The position numbers were made by a program, and so were the translations under genes. From Variovorax sp. J22P240 (GTDB lineage: Bacteria; Pseudomonadota; Gammaproteobacteria; Burkholderiales; Burkholderiaceae_C), in the NCBI RefSeq assembly GCF_030316855.1, contig NZ_JASZYR010000003.1, positions 310,001 to 374,000 of the forward strand: 64,000 nt of DNA, written 5' to 3'. This document shows positions 8,265-16,671 of the stretch, in pieces (the first letter of the stretch is position 1; the number at the start of each line of letters is the position of its first letter). The notes under the pieces were generated by a model. That model did not search any database and had not been told where the DNA came from. It saw only the letters and a program-made list of their open reading frames with translations.

Positions 8265-9046
8265 AGCTCGATCTCCGCCACCAGCGGCGCGTGGTCCGAC
8301 AGGTGCGACCAGGGGCGGCGTGGCAACACCACCGGCGCATGGACGCTCGCGTTGCGCACATAGATGCGGTCCAGCGGCAAGAGCGGGAAGCGCGCCGGAA
8401 AGGTCCGGGCCGCGCGGCCGTTGGCATGCACGAAGACTTCTCGCAGCGCGGCGCCTTGTTCCAGGATGTCATGCGCGCGGCCGCGCCAGTCGTTGAAGTC
8501 ACCCGCCACGACCAGCGGGGCGTCGCCAGGCACTTCGTCGCGCACGATGTGACAGAGCAGTTCGAGTTGCTGCAGCCGGTGCACTTCCGACAGGCCCAGG
8601 TGCGCGCAGATCACGTGGACGTCGACTGGCCTCGCAGGCAGGCGCAGCACGCAATGCAGCATCCCCCGCTTTTCCGGACCGGTGATGGACACGTCATGGT
8701 TCTTGTAATGAACGATCGGAAACTTCGACAGCACCGCATTCCCGTGATGCCCCTTCGGATACACCGCATTGCGGCCGTAGGCGAACTGCGGCCACATCGT
8801 GTCGGCCAGGAATTCGTAGTGCGGAGCCTCGGGCCAGTTGTCGACCTTGCGCGAATGGCGCGAATGGGTTCCCAGCACTTCCTGCAGGAAAACGACATCC
8901 GCACCCACCGTGCGCACCGCTTCCCGCAACTCGGGGAGGATGAACTTGCGGTTCAGCGCCGTGAAGCCCTTGTGGGTGTTCACGGTCATCACCTTGAGCG
9001 ACGTCGGCGGGGCTATCACGGCGGCTGAATGGGTGGAAGGCTTCAC
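8261..9046 (-). CDS. ybhP: YbhP-like endonuclease/exonuclease/phosphatase family protein
   Basis: 261 residues if the GTG at 9046 is used. The conserved part starts near [15 protein letters not shown] and closely follows E. coli Ybh[59 protein letters not shown] and LDRIYV ... [10 protein letters not shown]. These give the Asn, Glu, Asp-x-Asn and final Ser-Asp-His residues of the exonuclease/endonuclease/phosphatase fold. The real substrate is unknown. Two starts compete, GTG at 9046 and ATG at 8989; neither has a good ribosome-binding site. First gene of the ybhP-clsB-ybhN operon. Confidence 0.88.
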   Translation of the reverse strand: MKPSTHSAAVIAPPTSLKVMTVNTHKGFTALNRKFILPELREAVRTVGADVVFLQEVLGTHSRHSRKVDNWPEAPHYEFLADTMWPQFAYGRNAVYPKGHHGNAVLSKFPIVHYKNHDVSITGPEKRGMLHCVLRLPARPVDVHVICAHLGLSEVHRLQQLELLCHIVRDEVPGDAPLVVAGDFNDWRGRAHDILEQGAALREVFVHANGRAARTFPARFPLLPLDRIYVRNASVHAPVVLPRRPWSHLSDHAPLVAEIEL

Positions 9047-9081
9047 AGATGAGGTTGTAAGCCGAGGGATGCGCCGCAGGT

Positions 9082-9183
9082 GTAGGACGCACCACCTTCT
9101 TCGCTCGCCTGCGCGGCACGGCGGCCGGTTCCTACAGGGATGGCTCCCCCATCCCCACATGGCGCGACAGCAGAGGCTCCTAC
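9082..9183. repeat. REP-like GC-rich intergenic element upstream of ybhP
   Basis: The 202-base region between ybhP and the next gene carries GTAGGA at 9082-9087 and TCCTAC at 9130-9135 and again at 9178-9183, the last two exactly 48 bases apart. GGGATGG and CCATCCC form a hairpin in between (about 9138-9155). Inverted and direct copies of a short head sequence flanking GC-rich stems are typical of REP/BIME elements. Whether it is repeated in the genome cannot be seen here. Confidence 0.4.
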
Positions 9184-9248
9184 GGTGAACTCAGAGCTTG
9201 AAGGAAATGGGCTCGCATTCCGTTTGAAACCAACAAGGAGCCATCATC

Positions 9249-9677
9249 ATGAAGCAAAGACTTCTAGCAACCACCGTGCTCGCCGGCCTGATGGGCGTGG
9301 CGGGCATGGCCTCGGCCCAGACCACCTCGATGCCCGCGCAGCCGGATCCGGCCGTGGCCGGACAGGCGAGCACCAAGACGCCGGCCGGCGTGGGCAACCC
9401 GACCCAGCGGCCTGACGGCACCAATCCCGCCTCGCGCGACGCGGTGAAGTCCGAGGCCCGCGTGCACAACCGCAACAATGCCAACAACCCTGTGCCCAAG
9501 GGCGAGGCGACCACGACGGTGAATCACCAGCCGAACGCCATGCCGCAGCCCACCGGCGAAATGTCGCGCAGCGAAGTGAGCCAGACGAGCCGCAAGGTCA
9601 AGCCCCGTTTCGGCGAGAAGGGTGAGCGGCCGGAAGTGCCGACCAACCCGAAGGACAAGACCGGGACGCCGCAATAA
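9249..9677 (+). CDS. Secreted proline/asparagine-rich hypothetical protein
   Basis: 142 residues, function unknown. A clear signal peptide (MKQRLLATTVLAGLMGVAGM, cleaved after ASA) and an excellent AAGGAG site nine bases before the ATG show it is expressed and exported. The mature part is low-complexity and predicted disordered, rich in P, N, T and K (GNPTQRPDGTNPASRDAVKS, VHNRNNANNPVPKGE), with no cysteine and no domain I recognise. It stands alone and is followed directly by a strong terminator. Confidence 0.75.
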   Translation: MKQRLLATTVLAGLMGVAGMASAQTTSMPAQPDPAVAGQASTKTPAGVGNPTQRPDGTNPASRDAVKSEARVHNRNNANNPVPKGEATTTVNHQPNAMPQPTGEMSRSEVSQTSRKVKPRFGEKGERPEVPTNPKDKTGTPQ

Positions 9678-9700
9678 GCCCCCATTTCCGATCGTCATGA

Positions 9701-9739
9701 AAAAAGGCCCGCAGCGCCTGGGCGCTGCGGGCCTTTTTC
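9701..9739. terminator. Bidirectional intrinsic terminator
   Basis: The arms AAAAAGGCCCGCAGCGCC (9701-9718) and GGCGCTGCGGGCCTTTTT (9721-9738) pair perfectly around a tiny loop. With a T-run on one strand and an A-run on the other, the hairpin can stop transcripts of both convergent neighbours. Confidence 0.92.
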
Positions 9740-9752
9740 GATGGCCGGCGAA

Positions 9753-10313
9753 TCAGCTCTTGGCTGGCGGGGCCGGGTGGCGGTGCTGGCCGCCGTGCTC
9801 CCCGCGACCAAAGCGTGCCATCGACTCGGCGTCGAAGGTCTTCTGCTGCTCCGGCGTGAGCGCGGCATAGAAGCTGCGCGTGGCGTCGGCGCGCTGGGTG
9901 AACATCGCGCTGCGTTCGGCCTGGCGGGCCTGCATGCGGTCCAGGCGTTGCGGCGTGGTGAGCTTGGCGAACTCTGCGCGGTCCGTTCGGGCCTGCTCAG
10001 GGGAGCGAGCGGGCGGTTGCTGGGCCGTCGCGAAGGTGCTCCATGCGCCTTCCTGCGCCGGTGTCAACTTGAGCTTTTCCTTCAGCGCCGAGAGGCGTTC
10101 CGCACGATGCTGCTTCATGCGTTCGAAGCGTTGCGCGCGGTCCTCGCGGGCATGCTGGTGCTTCGCTTGGGACTGGGCGCCAGGCTGGGCCTGGGTCGTC
10201 GCGGGCGATGCGGGTGCAATCTGCGGAGCCTGCTGCGCGAAGGCGCCAGCCGAGGCGAAGGTGGCGGAGGCCAGGAGACCTGCCCAGAGAAGGCTTTTGC
10301 GAGACGTGATCAT
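9753..10313 (-). CDS. Spy/CpxP-family periplasmic protein (LTXXQ motif)
   Basis: 186 residues. A signal peptide (MITSRKSLLWAGLLASATFA ... FAQ) is followed by a charged, helical, glutamine- and arginine-rich body with two LTXXQ motifs: LTPAQEGAW near residue 83 and LTPEQQKTF near 152. Proteins of this type are periplasmic chaperones or stress sensors that bind unfolded proteins or metals. The histidine-rich tail (GRGEHGGQHRHPAPP) could bind metal (inference). No two-component genes lie next to it. The 166 bases upstream hold its promoter, which I could not resolve. Confidence 0.82.
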   Translation of the reverse strand: MITSRKSLLWAGLLASATFASAGAFAQQAPQIAPASPATTQAQPGAQSQAKHQHAREDRAQRFERMKQHRAERLSALKEKLKLTPAQEGAWSTFATAQQPPARSPEQARTDRAEFAKLTTPQRLDRMQARQAERSAMFTQRADATRSFYAALTPEQQKTFDAESMARFGRGEHGGQHRHPAPPAKS

Positions 10314-10479
10314 GAGAGTGCTTCCTTTCGAAGAAGCCCGCCGCCGATGGGCAGCAGGTGAAGGGAAGTGTGGTCGCGCGATGTATCTCGACCGTGAGGC
10401 GGGAGTTAGCGCGCGTAAAGAAAAATGTACGCAGCCGTGCGAGCGACGGATTCTTGCGTGTCGAACACCTCGCGCGGGC

Positions 10480-11394
10480 TCAACCGAGCTTGCCGCTCTG
10501 GAAGTCCTGCATGGCTTGCATCACCTGCTCGCGCGTGTTCATGACGAAGGGGCCGTACTGTGCGATGGGCTCGCGGAGCGGCTTCCCCGCAATCAGCAGT
10601 GCCCGCGCCGGGCTGTGATTCGAAGCGGGCGCATGCAGCACGACCCCGTCCCTGCCGGCTTCGTTGCCGAGGATCGCCATGCGCTTGGTCGGGATCTCGC
10701 TGCTTCCGACGTAGAGCGATTCGCGGAACACGTAGAGCAGTGCGTTGTGCGTGTCCGGCAGCGGCTGCGAGAACTCGGCGCCGGGCGGCATCGTGATGTC
10801 GAGGTAGAGCGGCTCCGTGTGCTCGCGCTGCATGGCGCCCTTGATGCCGTGGCTCTCGCCGGCGATCAGGCGCACCTGCACGCCCGCCGGCGTGGTGAAT
10901 TCGGGGATCTCCTCGCTCTGGATGTCGCGATACCAGGGGTCGCGCAGCTTGTCCCTGGCCGGCAGGTTGAGCCAGAGCTGGAAGCCTTCCATCAAGCCTT
11001 CTTCCTGCTCGGGCAGTTCGCTGTGGATCAACCCCCGGCCGGCCGTCATCCATTGCACACCGCCGTTGGAGAGCAGTCCTTCGTGTCCCTCGCTGTCGCG
11101 ATGGCGCATGCGCCCCGAAATCATGTAGGTGACCGTTTCGAAGCCGCGGTGTGGATGGCTCGGAAAGCCGCCGATGTAGTCACCAGGGTTGTCGCTGCCG
11201 AAGGCGTCGAGCATCAGGTACGGGTCGAGCCGCTGCTGGAGCGTCTGGTGCAGCACGCGCGTGAGCTTGACGCCGTCGCCGTCGCTGGTGGAGACGCCGG
11301 CGACGATCTGGTCGATGCCGCGGGGCTGGGCGAGCGTCACCGGCTGGACGGCGTGCGCATGGTGGGCATGGCGTGGGGTGGTCATGCGCGGCAT
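10480..11394 (-). CDS. Pirin family protein (bicupin)
   Basis: 304 residues from ATG 11394; a second ATG at 11385 is equally possible. The N-terminal cupin shows the pirin signature GGFPSHPHRGFETVTYMISG with its metal-binding histidines, then GGVQWMTAGRGLIHSE, which supplies the other His and Glu ligands. The C-terminal cupin (LYVFRESLYVGSSEIPTKRM) follows. Pirins are iron-containing cytoplasmic proteins; some are quercetin 2,3-dioxygenases, others act on transcription. No in vivo substrate is suggested by context. A nearby ABC transporter operon on the same strand ends 70 bases upstream. Confidence 0.9.
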   Translation of the reverse strand: MPRMTTPRHAHHAHAVQPVTLAQPRGIDQIVAGVSTSDGDGVKLTRVLHQTLQQRLDPYLMLDAFGSDNPGDYIGGFPSHPHRGFETVTYMISGRMRHRDSEGHEGLLSNGGVQWMTAGRGLIHSELPEQEEGLMEGFQLWLNLPARDKLRDPWYRDIQSEEIPEFTTPAGVQVRLIAGESHGIKGAMQREHTEPLYLDITMPPGAEFSQPLPDTHNALLYVFRESLYVGSSEIPTKRMAILGNEAGRDGVVLHAPASNHSPARALLIAGKPLREPIAQYGPFVMNTREQVMQAMQDFQSGKLG

Positions 11395-11464
11395 GGTGGC
11401 ACGATGGTGACGACCGCGCTGTCGGTGGGGACGCCGGATCTGTGGCTGGGCGAAGGGCGCGTGT

Positions 11465-12196
11465 TCAGCCCAGCGATTCGAGTTCCCAGGAGACGTTCTG
11501 CCAAGCCACGCCGAAGGCGCGGCTCGATGGCTGCGGCGTCGCGGACCGGATCGCATCGACGGCCCACTCGGCGCCTGCGCTCACGCTGTCGATGAGCGGT
11601 ACCGGCACCTTGTCGGCGATGTCGGCCGCCATGCCGGCGAGCCCCGCGCCACCGAGGATGACGGCCTGCGCATCGAAGCGCAGGGCTGCCTCGCGGCAGG
11701 CTTCGGCCAGCAGCGCGCGGGCGCCCTGCGGGTCGGCGGCGAGCTGCGCGCCGGTCGGGGCCACGGTATGAATGCCGGCGAGCGATGCCGAGTAACCCAG
11801 CGACCATGCCAGCCTTTCGAGCATCAGCCGCCAGGGTTCGCCGCCCGTCACGATGGCGAAGCGGCCCCGCTTCGCCGCGGACAGGAATGCCGCCTCTGCC
11901 AATCCGGTGACCGGCACGCCCGCGCCGGCGCGCAGCGCGAAGAGGCCCGGATCACCGAAGCAGCCGATCAGCACGGCATCGGGCCGCTCGCCGTGCGCGC
12001 GCGCCGCGGCCCAGGCATCGAGCGTCGCGTGCTGCGCCACCGCGTAACTGGCCTCGCAGGCGATGTACGGTGCTCCGAAACGCGCAGTGACGGCTTTCAC
12101 CTGCAGCGCATCACCGGCTCGCGCCTGCAAATGGCGTTGCAGCAACTCGCTGACCGAAGCCGAGGTGTTGGGGTTGATGACGAGCAGGCAAGCCAT
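11465..12196 (-). CDS. Asp/Glu/hydantoin racemase family protein lacking the second catalytic Cys
   Basis: 243 residues. The start MACLLVINPNTSASVSELL and the block LIGCFGDPGLFALR (Cys79) place it in the Asp/Glu/hydantoin racemase family, where two cysteines at opposite domains exchange the alpha proton. The second site, normally LGCAGM, reads ILGGAGLAG, with Gly183 in place of Cys; the codon is GGC, one base from TGC. Loss of one cysteine is known in arylmalonate decarboxylases of this superfamily, so it may not be a racemase. Its ATG overlaps the stop of the upstream permease (ATGA), making it the last gene of the ABC operon and probably active on the imported compound. Confidence 0.85.
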   Translation of the reverse strand: MACLLVINPNTSASVSELLQRHLQARAGDALQVKAVTARFGAPYIACEASYAVAQHATLDAWAAARAHGERPDAVLIGCFGDPGLFALRAGAGVPVTGLAEAAFLSAAKRGRFAIVTGGEPWRLMLERLAWSLGYSASLAGIHTVAPTGAQLAADPQGARALLAEACREAALRFDAQAVILGGAGLAGMAADIADKVPVPLIDSVSAGAEWAVDAIRSATPQPSSRAFGVAWQNVSWELESLG

Positions 12197-13086
12197 CAGC
12201 GACCGCGCGTGGACCGCCTGCGCAAGAGGGCCGCGGAACCGAGCGCGAGGGCCATCACGGCGAAGGACACGACGGTGGTCACCGTGCCGAGCGCGTAGAT
12301 GGATGGCGTGGTCACGGTCGATGTCAGGCCCTGGAGTTCGAGGGGCAGGGTGTTGACGTCGCCGATGGCTTGCGAGGTGCGTGCGATCTCGTCCCAGCTC
12401 AGCGTGAAGCCGAACATGCCGATACCGACGATGGAGGGTCCGATCAACGGCAGCACCACGTGGCAGAAGCTCTGCCACGGCGTTGCGCCGAGATCGCGGG
12501 CGGCCTCTTCGTAGGCCGGGTTGAAGCGGTTGAACACCGCGAACATGATGAGCAGCCCGAAGGGCAGCGTCCACGTGAGGTGCGCGCCCAGCGCGGAGGT
12601 GAGGAGGCCGAGCGCGGTGCCGTAGTTCTCGAGCGTGCTGGTGGCGTCCATCGCTGCCAGGGCGCTCTTGATGCCGCCGTCGAGCAGGCGGAACTGCAGT
12701 CCGATGCCGAGCGACACGATGATCGACGGCATGATCAGGCTCGCCACCGTGATGAAGAACAGGGCGTTGCCGCCCTTGAGCCGCTTGCGGAACGCAAGGC
12801 CCGCGAGCACCGAGAGCACGACGGTGAAGAGCATCACCACCGCGCCCAGCATCAGCGAGCGCCGGAAGGCCGCACCGATGTCGACCGTGCCCAGCCCTTC
12901 GGCGAGCTTGTGGAACCAGTGCAGCGAGACGCCGCGCAGCGGAAAGGTCAGCCCGCCTTCCGGCCCCTGGAAGCTGAGCACGAAGATCGTGATCATCGGT
13001 CCGTAGAGGAAGAGCACGAAGAGCGAGAAGACGATGGCGAGCGGCCAGAAGCCGGGAGAGCGCTGTTCGCCGATCCGGTTGCTCAT
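12196..13086 (-). CDS. ABC transporter permease, PotC-like
   Basis: 296 residues, six predicted membrane helices, binding-protein-dependent permease family. The cytoplasmic EAA loop reads EEAARDLGATPWQSFCHVVLPLIGPSI, where the ATPase docks. The first helix (WPLAIVFSLFVLFLYGPMITI) and the large periplasmic loop after it fit the PotC/spermidine-putrescine type 2 subunit. The start at 13086 overlaps the stop of permease 1 as ATGA, and its own stop overlaps the racemase-like gene the same way. A much longer reading frame exists upstream but is only a shadow of permease 1. Confidence 0.92.
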   Translation of the reverse strand: MSNRIGEQRSPGFWPLAIVFSLFVLFLYGPMITIFVLSFQGPEGGLTFPLRGVSLHWFHKLAEGLGTVDIGAAFRRSLMLGAVVMLFTVVLSVLAGLAFRKRLKGGNALFFITVASLIMPSIIVSLGIGLQFRLLDGGIKSALAAMDATSTLENYGTALGLLTSALGAHLTWTLPFGLLIMFAVFNRFNPAYEEAARDLGATPWQSFCHVVLPLIGPSIVGIGMFGFTLSWDEIARTSQAIGDVNTLPLELQGLTSTVTTPSIYALGTVTTVVSFAVMALALGSAALLRRRSTRGR

Positions 13087-14003
13087 AGTTCCTTCCGGAT
13101 GTCGACGAGCCGAGTCAGGCCCCAGATGATCATCAGCACCACGGCCAGCAGGATCATCGCGTTCGCCGCGGCGAGCGGGAACTGCAGGTACGAGGTCTGC
13201 ACCTGGATGATCTTGCCGATGGAGGCGATCTGCTGGCCGCCCATCACGCCGATGGTGACGAAGTCGCCCATGACGATGGTGATGACGAAGATCGAGCCGA
13301 TCAGGATGCCGGTGCGCGACAGCGGCACGATCACGTTCCACAGCGTCTGCCAGCCCGATGCGCCGGAGTCGCTCGCGGCTTCGAGCAGCGAGCGGTCGAT
13401 GCGCATCATCGAGTTGAAGATCGGCACGATCATGAACATCGTGTACAGGTGCACGAAGGCGAGCACCACCGAGAAGTCGGAGAACAGCAGCCACTCGATC
13501 GGCGTGTCGATCAGGCCCATTCCCATCAGGCCCTGGTTCACGAGGCCGTTGCGTCCGAGCAGCGGCACCCACGAGATCATGCGGATCACGTTCGAGGTCC
13601 AGAAGGGCACGGTGCACAGCACGAAGAGCAGCGTCTGGATGCCCGGCGAGCGCACGTGGAACGCCAGGAAGTAGGCCACCGCGAAGCCGACCACGAGCGT
13701 GATGGCCCAGACCAGCAGGCAGAACTTGAGCGTGCTGAGATAGGTCGACAGCGTGACGCAGAAGTCGCCGTTGTCGGTGAGGTGAGAGCAGCCTTCGAAG
13801 ATGCTCAGATAGTTGCGCGGCGAGAGCGCGGGGATGAGTTCGTACTCGTTGAAGTTCCACAAGCTGACCATCGCGATCAGCGCCAGCGGGATCAGGAAGA
13901 ACAGCAGGAACACCAGCGCGAACGGCGCCGCCTGCCACCACGCGCCGAGTGTGCGGGTGGGCTGCGGCGTGGCAACGGGCAAGCTGGCGACCTGTGAACT
14001 CAT
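13083..14003 (-). CDS. ABC transporter permease, PotB-like
   Basis: 306 residues from ATG 14003 (MSSQVASLPVATPQPT). The first helix is preceded by a short tail (WWQAAPFALVFLLFFLIPLA). A periplasmic loop with two cysteines (EGCSHLTDNGDFCVTL) follows. The EAA loop reads LEAASDSGASGWQTLWNVIVPLS, and the profile fits the PotB-type first permease of spermidine/putrescine-like (2-aminoethylphosphonate, polyamine) importers. The longer frame to 14246 runs back into the binding-protein gene and is rejected. It pairs with the downstream PotC-like subunit. Confidence 0.92.
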   Translation of the reverse strand: MSSQVASLPVATPQPTRTLGAWWQAAPFALVFLLFFLIPLALIAMVSLWNFNEYELIPALSPRNYLSIFEGCSHLTDNGDFCVTLSTYLSTLKFCLLVWAITLVVGFAVAYFLAFHVRSPGIQTLLFVLCTVPFWTSNVIRMISWVPLLGRNGLVNQGLMGMGLIDTPIEWLLFSDFSVVLAFVHLYTMFMIVPIFNSMMRIDRSLLEAASDSGASGWQTLWNVIVPLSRTGILIGSIFVITIVMGDFVTIGVMGGQQIASIGKIIQVQTSYLQFPLAAANAMILLAVVLMIIWGLTRLVDIRKEL

Positions 14004-14029
14004 GGAAAGCGAAGCAATGGTCGATCCGG

Positions 14030-14125
14030 GAACACCGCAGAGCCGGCTTTGCCGGGCTGCCGGTGTTGCCCCCGGCAGGGGGTTGGCGAAGCGACACGAA
14101 GTGCGCGCAGCTTGGGGGGGAGCTT
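14030..14125. repeat. GC-rich intergenic repeat-like element between binding protein and permease genes
   Basis: The 124-base gap inside the ABC operon holds two stacked hairpins, CCGGC-TTT-GCCGG (14043-14055) and CCCCC-GGCA-GGGGG (14069-14082), followed by GCGAAGCGACACGAAGTGCG and a seven-G run that ends at the binding-protein stop codon. I recall sequences of this kind as a frequent intergenic element in Variovorax and relatives (memory, not verified). It may lower permease expression relative to the binding protein. Confidence 0.45.
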
Positions 14126-14127
14126 CA

Positions 14128-15399
14128 TCAAGCGGCGACGAACTCGTTCCACTTCCGCACCATGTATTCGTTCTCGTCCATGACGGCGTTCCAGCAGGCG
14201 ATCCCGCCCATGCGCTCTTCATAGCTGCCGCCGTCGCGCACCGCACCGGCCTTGGCGATCACGTCGCCTTGCGGGCTCTTGATGTCTTGCGTGGCGGGCT
14301 TGCCTTCCATCCAATAGGCCCACTCGTAGGGCTCCATCTTGGCCTTGGCGGTTTCCAGCACGGCGCTGTAGTAGCCCTGGCGATTGAGGTACGCGCCGGC
14401 CCAGCCGTCGAGGAACCAGTTGATGAACTCATAGGCGCCATCGAGCTTCTTGCCCGACAGGGTGGCCGGCAGGCCGAAGCCGGAGGCCCATGCGCGGTAG
14501 CCTTCCTTCAGCGGCTGGAAGGTGCACGCGATGCCCTTGCTGCGAACGGCCGTCACGGCCGGCGACCACATCGACTGGATCACCACTTCGCCCGAGGACA
14601 TCAGGTTGACGGACTCGTTGAAGTCCTTCCACAGCGCGCGGAACTGGCCGGCCTTCTTGGCTTCGATCAGCGTCTTGATCGTGAGGTCGATCTCCGCCTT
14701 GGTCATGTTGCCCTTGTCGGCGTACTTGTGGATGCCCTTGGACTCCACCACCATGGCCGCGTCCATGATGCCGATCGACGGAATGTTCAGGATCGCGGCC
14801 TTGCCCTTGAACTCCGGGTTCAGCAGCTCGGCCCACGAGCCGATGGGGCGCTTGATGAGGTCGGGCCGGATGCCCAGCGTGTCGGCGTTGTAGGTGGTCG
14901 GGATCAGCGACATGAACTGCGTCGGCGACTTCGCGAAGGCCTTGCTCTTCTCGCCTTCCAGAAAAATCACCTTGATCGGCGCGGTGCCCTGGTCGCCCAC
15001 CTTCTTGCCGGCGACTTCGCCCTTGGTGAAGAGCGTGGTGATCTTGTCGGCGTTCTTCACGCGCTTGGTGTCGATGCCCTTCAGGTTGCCAGTCGGCACG
15101 ATCTTCTTGAGCGAGAAGTACTCGGTGTCGATGAGGTCGAAGCTGTTGGGCGCGGTGACCGCCCGCTTGGTCACGTCGTCGGTGGTCACCGCAACGTACT
15201 GGATCTCGATGCCGGTGTCGGCCTTGAACTTCTCGGCGATTGCCTTGTCCTGGTTGACCGCGGTGCCGAGGTAACGCAGGACGATCTTTTCCTGCGCATG
15301 GATGGCGGGGAACATGCCAGTCGCCAGGATGCCCGCCGTGCCCTGCAGCAGCGTTCGGCGCTGCACGCCGGTGGGGGACGGTTCGGTTTTTTTGGACAT
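14128..15399 (-). CDS. ABC transporter substrate-binding protein, PotD-like
   Basis: 423 residues from ATG 15399, with AGGAGA eight bases upstream. The N-terminus carries a twin-arginine-like export signal (QRRTLLQGTAGILATGMFPA, cleaved near HAQ). The mature protein is a family 1 extracellular solute-binding protein resembling spermidine/putrescine-binding PotD: IVLRYLGTAVNQDKAIAEKF, YNADTLGIRP, IGIMDAAMVVES and SMWSPAVTAVRSKG. The ligand is uncertain; polyamine, amino acid or a related cation are possible. First of the two permeases follows after a repeat-bearing gap, and the ATPase gene lies 75 bases upstream. Confidence 0.9.
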   Translation of the reverse strand: MSKKTEPSPTGVQRRTLLQGTAGILATGMFPAIHAQEKIVLRYLGTAVNQDKAIAEKFKADTGIEIQYVAVTTDDVTKRAVTAPNSFDLIDTEYFSLKKIVPTGNLKGIDTKRVKNADKITTLFTKGEVAGKKVGDQGTAPIKVIFLEGEKSKAFAKSPTQFMSLIPTTYNADTLGIRPDLIKRPIGSWAELLNPEFKGKAAILNIPSIGIMDAAMVVESKGIHKYADKGNMTKAEIDLTIKTLIEAKKAGQFRALWKDFNESVNLMSSGEVVIQSMWSPAVTAVRSKGIACTFQPLKEGYRAWASGFGLPATLSGKKLDGAYEFINWFLDGWAGAYLNRQGYYSAVLETAKAKMEPYEWAYWMEGKPATQDIKSPQGDVIAKAGAVRDGGSYEERMGGIACWNAVMDENEYMVRKWNEFVAA

Positions 15400-15474
15400 G
15401 GCAGGTCTCCTGAAAGGCAGTGATGAAGAAAGGGGTGGAGGGAAAAAGCCGAAAGGACAGGGCACGCGGCGCAG

Positions 15475-16587
15475 TCAGGACGCCATCGCGGCCAGTGCCG
15501 CCAGCGGCTCGTGGCGCGGGGGCGGCGTTCCGTTGGCAGTGCCATGCGGCCGCCGGGCGCCGGGTCCGAGCCTGCGGGCGTCGGCTTCGGTCCAGGTCAG
15601 GCGCACGCTTTCGCCGACTTCATAGCTGCGCGAGACGAAGGACTTTTCGGACAGCAGCACGGAGACGCCGCTGCGTTCCGGCCGCTCGCCAGTGAGCCGC
15701 AGGCCCAGCAGCACGTAGGTGCCCTGGTACTCGACGTCGGTCACGTGGGCGGGGAGGCCGACCTCGCCGAGCGCGCCGATGGCCGGGACGATCTGTACGT
15801 GGTCGTTGCGCACGGCGACCAGGCCGTCGTGCAGGGCGAACACGTTGTGCCCGCCCATGAAGCGCGCGACAAACTCGCTGGAGGGGTGGTTGTAGACCTC
15901 GTGGGGCGAGCCGATCTGCTCGATCAGCCCATGGTTCATCACCACCATCGTGTCGGCCAGCGCCATCGCCTCCTCCTGCGAGTGCGTGACGTGGATGAAG
16001 GTCAGGCCCAGTTCCTTCTGCCAGCGGCGCAGTTCGGCACGCATCTGGATGCGCAGGAAGGGGTCGAGCGCGGAAAGCGGCTCGTCGAGCAGCAGCACGC
16101 GCGGTTCGGTGATGAGTGCGCGGGCGAGCGCCACGCGCTGTTGCTGGCCGCCGGAGAGTTCGCCGGGCTTGCGTTCGGCCAGGTGCCCCATGGCCACGCG
16201 GTCGAGCAGGTTCTTCGCGCGCCGGTGGCGCTCGCTCTTCGAGACGCCCTTCATCTTGAGGCTGAATGCGACGTTGTCGAGCGCAGACAGGTGCGGAAAG
16301 AGCGCGAAGCTCTGGAACATCATCGCCGTGCCGCGGGATGCGGCCGGCAGGTTGGTGATGTTGCGGTTGTCGAGCAGGATGTCCCCGCCCGACACCGATT
16401 CGTGCCCCGCGACCATGCGCAGCGTCGTGCTCTTGCCGCAGCCCGAGGGGCCGAGCAGGCAGCAATAGCTCCCGCTTGCGATGCGCAGGTCGATCTGATC
16501 GACGGCTGGCGGCGCACCGGCGGCGTAGCACTTGCTCAGTGCGACGATTTCAACGGCTGCGGGCGGAGGGGCGGTGACAGCATCCAT
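15475..16587 (-). CDS. ABC transporter ATP-binding protein, PotA-like
   Basis: 370 residues. The ATPase core shows Walker A GPSGCGKST near residue 46, Q-loop MMFQSFALFPH, signature LSGGQQQRVALARAL, Walker B VLLLDEPLSALD and the H-loop HVTHSQEEAMALAD. Residues about 240-330 form the C-terminal regulatory TOBE domain of PotA/MalK-type ATPases. The first gene of the transporter operon, followed by the binding protein, two permeases and the racemase-family gene. The alanine/proline-rich tail (GTPPPRHEPLAALAAMAS) is unusual but not diagnostic. Confidence 0.93.
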   Translation of the reverse strand: MDAVTAPPPAAVEIVALSKCYAAGAPPAVDQIDLRIASGSYCCLLGPSGCGKSTTLRMVAGHESVSGGDILLDNRNITNLPAASRGTAMMFQSFALFPHLSALDNVAFSLKMKGVSKSERHRRAKNLLDRVAMGHLAERKPGELSGGQQQRVALARALITEPRVLLLDEPLSALDPFLRIQMRAELRRWQKELGLTFIHVTHSQEEAMALADTMVVMNHGLIEQIGSPHEVYNHPSSEFVARFMGGHNVFALHDGLVAVRNDHVQIVPAIGALGEVGLPAHVTDVEYQGTYVLLGLRLTGERPERSGVSVLLSEKSFVSRSYEVGESVRLTWTEADARRLGPGARRPHGTANGTPPPRHEPLAALAAMAS

Positions 16588-16671
16588 TGATGCTGCTGGT
16601 GCAAGACATGTGCCAGCGATCCCGGGGGCTACCCGGCGGCATGTGCGCCGATTTGGTGCAGCCGGGCGGCT

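Noticed and set aside
10421..10440. GTAAA-N7-GTAC before the Spy-like gene, considered as CpxR box
   Set aside because: Spacing and second half differ from the GTAAA-N5-GTAAA consensus, and no CpxAR genes are near.
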